Shown here: positions 7,830-16,795 of the stretch, piece by piece
How the letters are laid out: the number at the start of each line of letters is the position of its first letter
Position numbering within the stretch: the stretch's first letter is position 1
NCBI GenBank assembly: GCA_013388685.1
Contig: JACAET010000055.1
Coordinates: 1-64,000 of the forward strand
Reading direction: 5' to 3'
DNA length: 64,000 nucleotides
Source of the DNA: Chloroflexota bacterium
GTDB taxonomy: Bacteria; Chloroflexota; Anaerolineae; Anaerolineales; Villigracilaceae
Position numbers and translations under genes: made by a program
Notes under the pieces: generated by a model
The model's database searches: none
What the model saw: only the letters and a program-made list of their open reading frames with translations
What the model was told of the DNA's origin: nothing

Positions 7830-9233
7830 TTACCTATTCAACTCCTGCGCCGTGTCCTCCATTTGCTTCAGGATCAACGGCACCTGTCCTTCGGTCAGAT
7901 CGGGGTGTCGAATGGAATCGAACATCTCGCGAAAACCGTCCGAGAGCATGACGCGCACCACACGCCAGGAAGCCAGTTTGGGGGGCATCCGCCCATTGGG
8001 GAGCAGACGGACAGCCTGCGCCCATTGGGGATGAGAGGCGGAGTATTCGTCAAGCAGGTCGGCGGTCGAAGAACGAAGCGGAAAAAGCCCTGTGGTTTGC
8101 ACCCACCGGGTCTGATTTTCCGGCTCGAGAATCCAGCGAATGAACAACCATGCGGCAAGCTGAGTGGCGTCGTCCGACTTAAAGACGATAAACGAAGAAC
8201 CGTACACGACAAAGGCGTTTTTCTCCGCACCCGGGAACGGCAGGACGATCCATTCATCGCGGTTTCCCAATGCGCCGAACGCGCGCGTCTGATCCACGAA
8301 TTCCTCGAGTGCGGCGGTGGCGAACAACGCCTGCCGCGCGGCAAAACGGTCATAGGCGGAGATTTCAGGCGAAGCCACCCAGGCGCAGTTTTTCTGTTGC
8401 AAGACCTTCACAAACTTGAAGGCGTCAATGTTCCCCGAAACAAGGAAGCGATAACCGTCCTGTTCCTGCACGCCGCCATCGAAGGCGTACATCCACGAAA
8501 GCGGCGTCATTGCGTCCGTGTCGATCAGCCAGCCGCCCAGCGCGTCGTTTGCCGCGTCCCCATCCGAAGCGAGGGCGCGGTTCGCCGCGCAAGCCTGCGC
8601 TTCGAAATCGAAGGAGGTTTCGGGTGGAGAGTCGAAGCCAAGTTCACGCGCCCAGGTCTGGTTGTAGAGGAGGAAGCGTCCGGTCCGCTGGGCGGGCATG
8701 CCGAGGCGCGCACCGTCCAACTCATCCTGCATCCAGATCACGGAGGGGTAGTCCGACATATCCAGCGCGTTCATGCCGTATACCGGGTCACGCGCATAGG
8801 CGTTCAAGTCAACGACGTGCTCGCGCCATTCAAGGGCGTGTTCGGGGAACGCAACGACAAGATCGGGGTTGGATGCATCCTTTAGGGCGGCGTCGGTTTG
8901 AGCGAACAACTCACTATAGTTGAATTGACTCTGTGCGTTCACCAGGATGCCCCAGGCATTAGTCGAGTTGAACTCCGCCACCTGCGACTCGAACAGACTC
9001 GCCTCCGCCCCGAACCACGGATGCCAGACTGTGACCTGCGTCCCGCGCAGCGCTTCTTCCTCGACGTTCAAACGGCTCGCGGCTTGCTTGGGCGCTTGCG
9101 TAACCGACGGCGTGCGCGTCGCGTCGGGACGCGGCGTACGCGTCGACTCATCTGACTGAGAGGAGGGGACGCAGGCGGAAAAAATGAAGAAGAATAGAAC
9201 GAAGAAACCAACGAGTTTTTGTGACGTTCGCAT
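7830..9233 (-). CDS. ABC-transporter extracellular sugar-binding lipoprotein (family 1)
   Basis: The 467-residue protein starts with a lipoprotein signal peptide: basic MRTSQK, a Phe/Val/Leu core, and lipobox FSAC. A Thr/Pro/Arg-rich spacer follows, then a family 1 solute-binding fold. Typical elements are TVWHPWFGAEASLFESQVAEFN near 100-120, a FVVYGSSFIVFKS segment, and AAWLFIRWILEPENQTRWVQTTGLFPLRSS, a normal C-terminal signature of sugar-binding proteins. No permease or ATPase gene is adjacent, so it is an orphan component. The ATG at 9233 is chosen because the signal peptide starts there; an upstream open extension is Arg-rich and unlike a protein. Confidence 0.85.
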   Translation of the reverse strand: MRTSQKLVGFFVLFFFIFSACVPSSQSDESTRTPRPDATRTPSVTQAPKQAASRLNVEEEALRGTQVTVWHPWFGAEASLFESQVAEFNSTNAWGILVNAQSQFNYSELFAQTDAALKDASNPDLVVAFPEHALEWREHVVDLNAYARDPVYGMNALDMSDYPSVIWMQDELDGARLGMPAQRTGRFLLYNQTWARELGFDSPPETSFDFEAQACAANRALASDGDAANDALGGWLIDTDAMTPLSWMYAFDGGVQEQDGYRFLVSGNIDAFKFVKVLQQKNCAWVASPEISAYDRFAARQALFATAALEEFVDQTRAFGALGNRDEWIVLPFPGAEKNAFVVYGSSFIVFKSDDATQLAAWLFIRWILEPENQTRWVQTTGLFPLRSSTADLLDEYSASHPQWAQAVRLLPNGRMPPKLASWRVVRVMLSDGFREMFDSIRHPDLTEGQVPLILKQMEDTAQELNR

Positions 9234-9325
9234 TAAGGGGTACCTTGGGGTTGAGACGCGGCGCCGTGACCTTTCCATTGCCCGCCAGGAATATCCGGCG
9301 CGAATGGCGCACCGCCGATGGGATG

Positions 9326-10555
9326 TCAATACGCCACCATCGGAATCGGTGTAAACAGCAGGAGAAAAACGATCAACATGCCATACCCGAGTACGCGGCG
9401 CGCGGGGTCGAGTTCGGTGAGATCGTCGAGCGGTTGCGTGCGGACGTTGCCCAGCCAGAGTAGGATGAACGCCCACAACAACCAGCTAAAATTGAACGAG
9501 CCGAGGGAAAAGGTCAACAAAGCGGGCAGGAACATCAACGCAATCAGGACGCTCATTGCAAGGGGAAATATTCTTCGCGCCTTCTCGCCGAAGAGTCCAT
9601 AAGCCACGTGACCGCCGTCGAGCGTTCCGACCGGGACGAGATTGAGCGCGGTGACGAGCAGTCCCGCCCAACCCGCCAGGGCAACCGGGTGCAACTGGAC
9701 ATCCAACCCATTGAAAGGAATCGGCTGACCGGACAGGAAGTAACGCAGCCAGTACAAGCCGAGGGAAAGCCCATCGTAACTCACGGGTTCGGGAAGGAGT
9801 TTGCCAAAAACCGCGTATTTGGCGAAAAGATAGAAGAGCGAATTGCCCTCCAAAAAACCGGAGTAGCCGTCCGGCAGTTGCTGAATGGGACCCAAAGGCG
9901 ACAGCCGCAAACCGAGGAACAGGACCGGCACAGCAACGATCAATCCGGCAATCGGTCCCGCCACGCCAATATCGAACAGGATGCGCTTGTTCTTCGGAAT
10001 GCCGCGCATCGCAATGAACGCTCCCAGCGTGCCCAGCGGGCTCATGAATGGCGCGGGAATGAAGAATGGCAGGGTGGCGGGCACGCCGTAAATTTTGCAG
10101 GCGATGTAATGCCCCATTTCATGGGCAAGCAGAATGCCCATCATACTCAATGCAAAGGGCCAGCCGGTGAGGAGATTCCTCAACAGCACGTCCAACGGGA
10201 AGGAATCGTGTGCAGGGATGGATTCGGGCGGCACATCCACGCCCATCAGCATGACACTCAAGGAGGTTAGGACAAAGAGCGCCACGTTGATATACAGCCG
10301 CGCGTTCGTTGAGGGAATCGCCGGGGTTTGGACAAGATAGATCACCGGCACGCCCTGTTCGCTTCGAAACAGCGGGGTGAGCCCATGCGGCTTGACCAGT
10401 TCCGCCAGTTGACCATAGGCCGCATCGGTGTCCTCGGTCAAAAAATGACCGCGATACCGCGCAATCCACTGTCGGGGGGCGCCCGCAGTGACATCCTCTG
10501 CACGGAAGATGCGGGATACGTAACCGTTCAACACTTCCAATTCAGGAAAAGACAT
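9326..10555 (-). CDS. Site-2 protease family (M50) intramembrane metalloprotease
   Basis: The 409-residue protein has a soluble N-terminal region of about 110 residues, then at least seven transmembrane helices. The zinc motif HEMGHYIA lies near residue 164 and the third metal ligand in NLVPVGTLDGGHVAYG near 325. These are the defining residues of site-2 proteases, and the N-terminal domain plus overall length resemble the EGY-type proteases of cyanobacteria and plastids. The family cleaves transmembrane segments, often in regulated intramembrane proteolysis. The partner is unknown; no anti-sigma factor lies nearby. AAGGTG precedes the ATG. Confidence 0.9.
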   Translation of the reverse strand: MSFPELEVLNGYVSRIFRAEDVTAGAPRQWIARYRGHFLTEDTDAAYGQLAELVKPHGLTPLFRSEQGVPVIYLVQTPAIPSTNARLYINVALFVLTSLSVMLMGVDVPPESIPAHDSFPLDVLLRNLLTGWPFALSMMGILLAHEMGHYIACKIYGVPATLPFFIPAPFMSPLGTLGAFIAMRGIPKNKRILFDIGVAGPIAGLIVAVPVLFLGLRLSPLGPIQQLPDGYSGFLEGNSLFYLFAKYAVFGKLLPEPVSYDGLSLGLYWLRYFLSGQPIPFNGLDVQLHPVALAGWAGLLVTALNLVPVGTLDGGHVAYGLFGEKARRIFPLAMSVLIALMFLPALLTFSLGSFNFSWLLWAFILLWLGNVRTQPLDDLTELDPARRVLGYGMLIVFLLLFTPIPMVAY

Positions 10556-10624
10556 GAAAACACCTTTTGGATCATGGACCGTTGAGCATCATCAATTCTC
10601 CACGATCCTTCGACCGAAATCAGG

Positions 10625-10718
10625 CGGGAGTGGATGGGAGTCGAACCCACCGCGGCTCGCAACGCGACCCGCCACAGGTTTTGAAGACCAGGAGATCCAC
10701 CGGGACCTAACCACTCCC
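10625..10718 (-). tRNA. selC: Selenocysteine tRNA (anticodon UCA)
   Basis: The 94-nt RNA has the features that separate bacterial tRNA-Sec from other tRNAs. These are an 8-bp acceptor stem (GGGAGTGG/CCACTCCC), a 6-bp D stem with a 4-base loop, anticodon loop CTTCAAA, a long variable arm (about GCGGGTCGC/GCGAGCCGC), T loop TTCGACT and discriminator G. One U-U mismatch occurs in the anticodon stem. CCA is not encoded. No selA, selB, selD or in-frame-UGA selenoprotein was recognised in this window. Confidence 0.93.
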
Positions 10719-10806
10719 ACAGGCAAGGATACCCGAAGGAGATGGGGATTGCAAGAAGAGATTATTGGGACGGAAGCGGATCTCCGGGGATCGCTCGATT
10801 TAGAGT

Positions 10807-10887
10807 CTATCCGAAAATTCGCGCCCTGCCGGCTCCGCCTGGGGATTCATGTCCGGGCGGGATGGCGCAAGAATATTTTTCGGATAG
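10807..10887. repeat. 81-bp element with inverted ends CTATCCGAAAA
   Basis: The arms CTATCCGAAAA (10807-10817) and TTTTCGGATAG (10877-10887) are exact inverted copies, and the next inner bases are partly paired (TTCGCGCC and GGCGCAAGAA). No clear target duplication. The rest of 10719-11077 (359 bases between selC and the kinase gene) shows no gene I can support. Confidence 0.55.
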
Positions 10888-11077
10888 GTTCTTATGGATA
10901 CGGCACACAGAAGCCGAGGAATTCGACGTGAAAATCGGGGGCTTACGAACTCATGCTCCGCAATATGGCGGGGGTTGATCTTCAGGGGACATCCCCCCAT
11001 GGCGAAGAGGTCGAGGGAACAATACAGCCTGTCCAGGGAGGAGAGACTTACCCGGTGCAATGAAAGCGAACCGGCTT

Positions 11078-12832
11078 CTACTGTTTTGCGTGGTGCAGGC
11101 GGTCTGCCGCCTCCTCGGAAAGCGGAATATAGACTTGAATCCTTGTTCCCTTGCCGGGAGCGGAGTCAATGTTCAACAAGCCGGTCACCAGTTCCGTGCG
11201 CTCGCGCAGGTTGATCATGCCCAAACTGCCGCGCTTGTCGTAGGATTTGTTCACCGCCGCCACGTCGAAGCCGATACCGTCGTCCTCGATCTCCAGCAGG
11301 GCAATCTCCTTTTCGAAGGGACGCAGGCGCACCCAGATGTGCGCCGCGCTGGCGTGTTTGCGGGCGTTGTTGACCGCCTCTTCGATGATGTAGAAGATCA
11401 CGCCCTGCTTGCCCATCTCCATGTTTTCCACCACGCTCTCGTCCACGTTGATGATCACGTTCTGTGTGAAAGTCTCGCGCATTTTTTCCGCCATTGCCTG
11501 CAACGCGGCGTTCAAGCCTTGCGATTCGAGGATGAGCGGCCGCAGGGTAAACAGCATGTGACGAATCTCCTTCGTAGTGCGGTGCGCCAGTTCCTCTATT
11601 CGTTGTAATTCGTCCACGGCATCCTTCGGGTTTTTCGCCATCATGCGGCGGACGAGGTTGATGCGCATCGCCATCGCCGCCACCGACTGGGTGGGACCAT
11701 CGTGCAGGTCGCGTGCCAGTTTCTTGCGCGTCTCCTCCTGGACCTCGACCATGCGCTCCTTTTCCTCGATCAAGTCCTGGTACAAACTGGCGTTTTGCAC
11801 TGCAATGACCGATTGCCTGCCAATGATATCGAGCAGTTCGCGGCGTTCCCGCGTGAAATAATTCGGGTCGGGGTGGGCGAATAGCATCGCGCCGTACACG
11901 TTGAACCCGCTCTGCAACGGAAAGCAATACGCGGAGGAACAAGCCCGCAAGGCGACGATGCGCCCCAGTTCGGGATCGTAGCCGACATCCTGAGTCAGAA
12001 CCGCCTCCCCATCGTCCAGCACCTTCTTGAGGATGCCGTCATTCCCATGCAGGACGGCACGCAAATCGGCGTTGGTAAATCGCCGCGCCGACCCAACCTT
12101 CAATTCGTTTTCGCGGATCAGGAATACCGCGCTCACCAATCGTTCGTCGCGCGGTTCGTCGGGGTCGAGGATGGGGTTGAGGGCGTTGTAGCCCAGGTCG
12201 AGAGCGGCGTCGAGGACGCGTTTGTAACTGAGGGTCGCCGTCAGCGAGGAGGTCAGTTCGTAAATGGCGCGCAGGCGTTCGGTCTCGGCGCGGCGGCGGC
12301 GTTCTTCCGCATCCATTTTTGTCTGGCGGGAAGCGCGCAAACGCCTCATCCCAAACCGTCCAATCAATCCGCTCGCCATGCCCACCGCAAGCGTAAAGGG
12401 CACTTCCAGGGAAAACGAAAATTGCAGAATGATGAACTGCAGCCCGGCAAAGATCAGCGCCGCCAGAAAAGCGCCCCACATTTCGAAATAGATCGCGCCG
12501 GTCACGATGGGAATCACCCCCGACCAAATGGATACGCCGCCCGCGACGGCGTTCTGCGACAGGAAGTAAAACGCCGAAAGCAGGAAATCCACCCCGAGAA
12601 CAATATGCCGATGATACGGCAGACGCATACTCAACCCCGCCAGGACATTCATGGCAATATTCCACAAGAGTATCACCATCAACACCCAGAACGGCAACGC
12701 ACCGATCTGTCCGCGCAGAGCCAGAGAAAGCATAAGCCCCACCAGCATCAGCCAACGCAAAGAGACGGCGTACCAATCGGCGGCGTAGGGGGAATCATAT
12801 CTACGCATGAGGCAATGATACCCGAATTTCAT
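11078..12832 (-). CDS. NarL-type sensor histidine kinase with membrane N-terminus and GAF domain
   Basis: The 584-residue protein has five or six hydrophobic helices in the first 160 residues, a coiled linker, and a GAF-like domain (about 195-360). A HisKA_3 dimerisation helix follows, with phosphoacceptor motif ARDLHDGPTQSVAAM near 380. The ATPase domain has N box EEAVNNARKHA, G1 DDGIGFD and G2 GSLGMINLRER. This is the NarX/DegS/LiaS architecture, which normally pairs with a LuxR-type response regulator. None is present in the window. An alternative ATG lies at 12808. The gene lies just upstream of the surface-glycan block on the opposite side of a 32-base gap from a sulfotransferase gene, both on the minus strand. 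Confidence 0.9.
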   Translation of the reverse strand: MKFGYHCLMRRYDSPYAADWYAVSLRWLMLVGLMLSLALRGQIGALPFWVLMVILLWNIAMNVLAGLSMRLPYHRHIVLGVDFLLSAFYFLSQNAVAGGVSIWSGVIPIVTGAIYFEMWGAFLAALIFAGLQFIILQFSFSLEVPFTLAVGMASGLIGRFGMRRLRASRQTKMDAEERRRRAETERLRAIYELTSSLTATLSYKRVLDAALDLGYNALNPILDPDEPRDERLVSAVFLIRENELKVGSARRFTNADLRAVLHGNDGILKKVLDDGEAVLTQDVGYDPELGRIVALRACSSAYCFPLQSGFNVYGAMLFAHPDPNYFTRERRELLDIIGRQSVIAVQNASLYQDLIEEKERMVEVQEETRKKLARDLHDGPTQSVAAMAMRINLVRRMMAKNPKDAVDELQRIEELAHRTTKEIRHMLFTLRPLILESQGLNAALQAMAEKMRETFTQNVIINVDESVVENMEMGKQGVIFYIIEEAVNNARKHASAAHIWVRLRPFEKEIALLEIEDDGIGFDVAAVNKSYDKRGSLGMINLRERTELVTGLLNIDSAPGKGTRIQVYIPLSEEAADRLHHAKQ

Positions 12833-12864
12833 TTGGAAACATCCCCCTTCGCGTTACAGATGGA

Positions 12865-13593
12865 TTAGAGTTCGTATCCCATTTTGGACAAATGCCCGCC
12901 CAGCCGCTCTTTCAGGATTGCCTGCCGTTCTGCGCTATACGCTTCGCGGAAACGTCCGATCTTACCCTTGTAGAAATGCAGCCCCTGCTGCTCCTCTGCC
13001 GCGCCGGGACGATATTTCTCGGTCACCGCGCGGACCTCAGGCTTGTCCCCCTCCAACCGCAAAAATCCAAGCAGACGCTCTATTTCTGCATCGTAGTTCG
13101 TGAGCAGGTCTTCGTAGCGCGCAATCAGCACATCCTTTTCTTTCATCCACGCCTCCCAAATGCGGACGTATTCCATGATGAAGGCAAGGCTCTTGTCGAA
13201 GTCGGTGAGGTGCGAAAAGGCGTTCGGGCGTCCCTTTTGCAAAGCGCGCTGACCGTACTCATATGCCGAGAGCATGGCGTCGCGCGGGTCGCGGTAAATG
13301 TAGGTGATGCGCAGCAAGCCCAGGCGCTGGAGAAGGCGGGAGGACACTGTCGGTCCCGCGTGCGCCTTGATGACGAAATGATTGCCCAGCAGGGCAGGGA
13401 TTGTCACCATCGCCATCCGCCGCACAGAAAGTACGCCGATATTGCAATTGACCTCCGTCAACATGCTTTGCAAACGATACTTCTCGCGGATGAGGCGCGC
13501 GTCAATGTAACCTGCCGTCTGCATCAGGTCGTGAATGAGATTGTAGTGCCAGCCGGAACCTGCGCGCGGCATGCCAACGGAAAGTACGATCAT
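12865..13593 (-). CDS. PAPS-dependent sulfotransferase
   Basis: The 242-residue protein begins with the 5'-phosphosulfate binding loop VGMPRAGSGWHYNLI and has the 3'-phosphate binding segment YIYRDPRDAMLSAYEYG near residue 105. The C-terminal region has KGKIGRFREAYSAE, which fits the KxGxxGxWK-type loop. These are the two PAPS-contact motifs of the P-loop-like sulfotransferases. The likely acceptor is a surface sugar, because glycan assembly genes lie directly upstream on the same strand; this is inference. It is separated from them by a repeat-containing gap of 150 bases. Confidence 0.85.
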   Translation of the reverse strand: MIVLSVGMPRAGSGWHYNLIHDLMQTAGYIDARLIREKYRLQSMLTEVNCNIGVLSVRRMAMVTIPALLGNHFVIKAHAGPTVSSRLLQRLGLLRITYIYRDPRDAMLSAYEYGQRALQKGRPNAFSHLTDFDKSLAFIMEYVRIWEAWMKEKDVLIARYEDLLTNYDAEIERLLGFLRLEGDKPEVRAVTEKYRPGAAEEQQGLHFYKGKIGRFREAYSAERQAILKERLGGHLSKMGYEL

Positions 13594-13644
13594 TGTGTTT
13601 GAAATCTCCGTGTCTTTATGTTTTAGAACGACATAAAACCTTGT

Positions 13645-13700
13645 CTAGTGCGCGTTCTCTAACGCGCGGGTTGCATAAGCAACGTTAGAGAACGTCGATT
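13645..13700. repeat. Two TTCTCTAACG palindromes
   Basis: GCGCGTTCTCTAACGCGC at 13650-13667 and an inverted sister AACGTTAGAGAACGT at 13681-13695 form one compound copy of the dispersed repeat, in the gap between the sulfotransferase and O-antigen-ligase-like genes. Confidence 0.75.
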
Positions 13701-13743
13701 ATGCGTAAGCCTATGCTTGCATGGTTCCAGTAAAAACCGTTCA

Positions 13744-15210
13744 TCATTCGCTTTTCCCTGCAAGAGAAACGTCTTCCGATTTTAACGCAATTACTCCCGC
13801 CACCATGCCCAGATTCACCCACATTTCCGGCATGGCAAATGAATCCTGAGAGATGCCCTGCGCAGCGATGGCAACCACGCTGAAGAAACCCGCCGCACCG
13901 ATGAACCGCCAGAACGGCTCCGCCCGGCGTAGTTCTTTGAGCGCATACGCCAGCAGATTGAACAGAAAAGACAGATACACCAGAAAACCGGGCAATCCCA
14001 TCTCCGCCAGCAGACGCACGTACAAATTCTTGGGATTGGGATACAAATTCGACTCCGGGCTCAACTGGCGCGCAATCTCCGGCACGCCGCTCAACGCCCA
14101 GTCGGGCATGTTCGCATACATGCGGAAGCCGCTCGCGCCCAGCCCCACACCCGTCAACGGATTCCGTTGGAACGACTCCAGCGCGGCGACCACATATGCC
14201 AGCCGCGGACCGAGATATGCGTCAATGGCGTAATCCCACAGGCTCTCGGCAGAGGAATTCCACAACGCGGCGATGTAGCCCTTGTCTGCCAGGAAGACCG
14301 CCGCACCCGTCACTGCGCCAACCAGGATGAGACCGACCCCGATCCGACTCCCCGCCGCCTGCATTCTCCCCCATCTGCCTTTTTCTTCGCCGCGGCTGAA
14401 TCCTGCCCGAAACCACGCCGCCGCCTCTTTCATCACACCCGAACCCGCCACAAGGAAGGTGAGAAACACCGCCCCCGCCGTGATGAACAATCCACTGCGC
14501 GAATAGGTAAGCAGGAGGATGACCAACCCGCCGATGAGGAGAACAGCCTCCAGCCATTTGAACTTCGTCAGGCGGTATTTCGCCAAGAGGGAGGCAAACA
14601 GCCAGGGCAGGTACAACGCTGTCAGTTGACTTGCCAGCCACGAAGGCTCATACGCAAAGCCGGCGATGCGCCGGTTGCGCGGAAGCCCCCGAATGGAAAA
14701 CAGGGTTTGGATTTCGTTCAACTCGCTGCGCAGACCCAGTTGCAGCCCCACCGCCTGAACGCCCCCCCAAACGATATGCAAAACCAGCCCCGCCAACAGC
14801 CACTTCAGGGAGAATTTCAGGTCGGCTTCGCTGCGATTCATCCACACGGCGGCAAGGAAAAAGGACACGCCGATGACCAGCGTCACCCAGGCGCGCAGGG
14901 CGCGGTCGAGGTAGGTTTGTCCGCGCAGTTCGATGGGGGCGAGCAGCGAGCCGACGGCTGTAGCGAGGAGCGCCGTCAGCGTGAAGGCAAGCAGAATGGT
15001 CAGCGACCCGTTCCAGGGTCGTGTGAGGCGTTTGGTCCAGATCTGGTAGAGCAGGATGAGGAGGAGAAGTCCGAGCGGGTAGAGCGCCAGCGGGCGGACG
15101 AACGTTCCCGCGCCCAGAAAAGGCATGAAGCGAAAACTGGTGACCGGCAACGTCACGAGCGTCAGCGCCCAGAGGAAGCGGGCAAGGGAGTCGAGGGTTG
15201 GTTTACGCAC
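13744..15210 (-). CDS. O-antigen ligase/polymerase-like (Wzy/WaaL) membrane protein
   Basis: The 488-residue protein has about twelve transmembrane helices, a large periplasmic loop between about 290 and 400, and the family signatures LLLTYSRSGLFI (Wzy_C start) and NPLTGVGLGASGFRMY. Such proteins ligate or polymerise undecaprenyl-linked glycans. The GTG at 15210 is chosen: it overlaps the stop of the Wzz-like gene by eight bases (GTGCGTAA), a translational-coupling arrangement. Longer extensions into that gene lack sense. Pairing with a Wzz-like regulator supports a role in chain polymerisation. Confidence 0.85.
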   Translation of the reverse strand: MRKPTLDSLARFLWALTLVTLPVTSFRFMPFLGAGTFVRPLALYPLGLLLLILLYQIWTKRLTRPWNGSLTILLAFTLTALLATAVGSLLAPIELRGQTYLDRALRAWVTLVIGVSFFLAAVWMNRSEADLKFSLKWLLAGLVLHIVWGGVQAVGLQLGLRSELNEIQTLFSIRGLPRNRRIAGFAYEPSWLASQLTALYLPWLFASLLAKYRLTKFKWLEAVLLIGGLVILLLTYSRSGLFITAGAVFLTFLVAGSGVMKEAAAWFRAGFSRGEEKGRWGRMQAAGSRIGVGLILVGAVTGAAVFLADKGYIAALWNSSAESLWDYAIDAYLGPRLAYVVAALESFQRNPLTGVGLGASGFRMYANMPDWALSGVPEIARQLSPESNLYPNPKNLYVRLLAEMGLPGFLVYLSFLFNLLAYALKELRRAEPFWRFIGAAGFFSVVAIAAQGISQDSFAMPEMWVNLGMVAGVIALKSEDVSLAGKSE

Positions 15211-15919
15211 GCTTGCCCGCTCCAAAGAGGAGGATGACCAGCGCCGCAAGGGTCATCAAGATGGCCGCGCCGGCGAAGAGGGAATTGGCGAGGCTGACGC
15301 GCCGCTGAGGGTTGAGGTTGGCAAGTTGGCTGGGTGAAATTTGCAGTTCGGGGGTAATGCCGAGCGAGGCTGCTTCGAGTTCGCGGACGCGGGAGAGAAG
15401 CGTTTCGTCGGTTGGGCTGGCTTCGAGCGCTTTGCGGGCGGCATCGAGCGCAACGGCAGTTTGAATACCCTCCCGGACGCGGGCGGTGAAGGCTTGCGCC
15501 CAAGCCGATGCCAGCCGTTCGGCGCGGGCGGGATCGGCGGCGCTGGCGTAGAAGTGCCAGCCGCCGTCGGTGGGTTCGCTGAGTTCGAGGATGCCTCCGC
15601 GCAGGTCTGCAACGGTGACGCCTCCCGCTTCTTCAGCGACCTGAACAAGGGTGGCGTCTGCCCAGGCGACCTCTTCGAGTTTGCGGGCTTCGCGTTCGAG
15701 GTAGTAGAACAGTTGGCGGTCTGAATTTTGGGGCCACGCCTGCTCCATGTTGAAATCCACCACGACAGTGGCACGGGCAAGGAAATCGGGCGGGGCGACG
15801 AGGTACACCAGTCCGCCAATCAGCGCGCCGACTAGCCCGCTCAACACCCAGAAGCGCCAGGCTTGCAGGAGTTGAATGAGGTCTTCGGCGGCGGGAGGGG
15901 CAAAGAGTCGTTTTTTCAC
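15203..15919 (-). CDS. Wzz-like polysaccharide chain-length determinant protein
   Basis: The 238-residue protein has an N-terminal transmembrane helix (about 24-45, WVLSGLVGALIGGLVYLV), a periplasmic domain rich in helical segments, and a second transmembrane helix near the C-terminus (about 210-232). This two-TM topology with Pro near the second helix is that of the Wzz/capsule chain-length proteins. There is no cytoplasmic tyrosine kinase domain. It is cotranslated with the downstream Wzy-like gene. Confidence 0.8.
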   Translation of the reverse strand: MKKRLFAPPAAEDLIQLLQAWRFWVLSGLVGALIGGLVYLVAPPDFLARATVVVDFNMEQAWPQNSDRQLFYYLEREARKLEEVAWADATLVQVAEEAGGVTVADLRGGILELSEPTDGGWHFYASAADPARAERLASAWAQAFTARVREGIQTAVALDAARKALEASPTDETLLSRVRELEAASLGITPELQISPSQLANLNPQRRVSLANSLFAGAAILMTLAALVILLFGAGKRA

Positions 15920-15942
15920 GAGATTACCTGTTCAGGGATAGT

Positions 15943-15985
15943 CGGCGTTCTCCAACGCCAAACATGCGACATTAGAGAACGTCGC
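15943..15985. repeat. TTCTCTAACG-family repeat pair
   Basis: GGCGTTCTCCAACGCC (15944-15959) is followed by the inverted GCGACATTAGAGAACGTCGC (15966-15985). It lies directly against the stop codon of the next glycosyltransferase gene. Confidence 0.7.
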
Positions 15986-16777
15986 TTACGCGCGGTTTTG
16001 GTATTGCCGCATTTGAAGCCGCCGCCGCCAGTTGAGCAGCGGGGCGACGAGTGTCCGCACATAGTATTTCGCCACAATGACCGAAAGCCAGCCGCCGCCG
16101 TCCCTGCGGTGGACGCGGATCATCTCGGGCCAGCAGCGGTCGTCGGCGGCGATGGTCTTGCCGCTGGTGTGCAGGCGGAAGTTCGCCCACAATTGCGGCG
16201 TGTAGTGGAGGGGAGCGCGGGCGGCAAGGCGCACCCACAGGTCGTAATCCATCGCAAAGTAAAACGACGGGTCGAGCGGACCGACCTGGCGCCACAGGTC
16301 TGCGCGGAAGAACGCCGCCTGCTGAGGGATGTGGACGTAGCCCCGGCGCAGGCGCGTGTAATCGGTCTGGCGGGCGGCGAATTTGCCGATGACACGCCCG
16401 GCTTCATCAATGAAATGCGCGTCGCCATAGACCATTCCCACTTCGGGGTGTTCCTGCAAGTAGCGCACCGCCGCAAAGACGGCGCCGGGTTCGTAGGTAT
16501 CGTCGGAGTTGAGCCAGGCGAGGATGTCGCCGCGCGCCCGCGCGAAGCCCTTGTTGATGGCGTCGGTCTGCCCTCGATCCGGTTCGGAGACCCACCAGGC
16601 GAGGCGGTCGGTATACCTGCGAATGATGTCCACCGAGCCGTCGGTCGAGCCGCCGTCCACGATGAGGTACTCCAGGTTGGGGTAATCCTGTGCCAGCACA
16701 GAGCGGATGGTCGTTTCGAGGAAGCGCGCCTGATTGAAAGAGGGAGTGACGATGGAAACAAGCGGAAGAACGTTCAT
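15986..16777 (-). CDS. Family 2 glycosyltransferase
   Basis: The 263-residue GT-A enzyme starts [25 protein letters not shown], has the UDP-binding [13 protein letters not shown] and the DxD-type region [14 protein letters not shown] near 90. It continues as a short single-domain transferase without membrane segments. It is a clear paralogue of the next gene upstream (327 residues), with the same motif order, so the pair probably arose by duplication and may add successive sugars. Donor and acceptor cannot be read. Confidence 0.9.
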   Translation of the reverse strand: MNVLPLVSIVTPSFNQARFLETTIRSVLAQDYPNLEYLIVDGGSTDGSVDIIRRYTDRLAWWVSEPDRGQTDAINKGFARARGDILAWLNSDDTYEPGAVFAAVRYLQEHPEVGMVYGDAHFIDEAGRVIGKFAARQTDYTRLRRGYVHIPQQAAFFRADLWRQVGPLDPSFYFAMDYDLWVRLAARAPLHYTPQLWANFRLHTSGKTIAADDRCWPEMIRVHRRDGGGWLSVIVAKYYVRTLVAPLLNWRRRLQMRQYQNRA

Positions 16778-16795
16778 GACAGATGAGCCAGTATT

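Noticed and set aside
12047..12868. Open frame of 273 codons opposite the histidine kinase
   Set aside because: It lies antisense to a kinase with intact motifs and has no recognisable domain.
14167..15237. Open frame of 356 codons opposite the O-antigen-ligase-like gene
   Set aside because: Antisense, Arg/Gln-rich, no domain; the membrane protein on the other strand is well supported.
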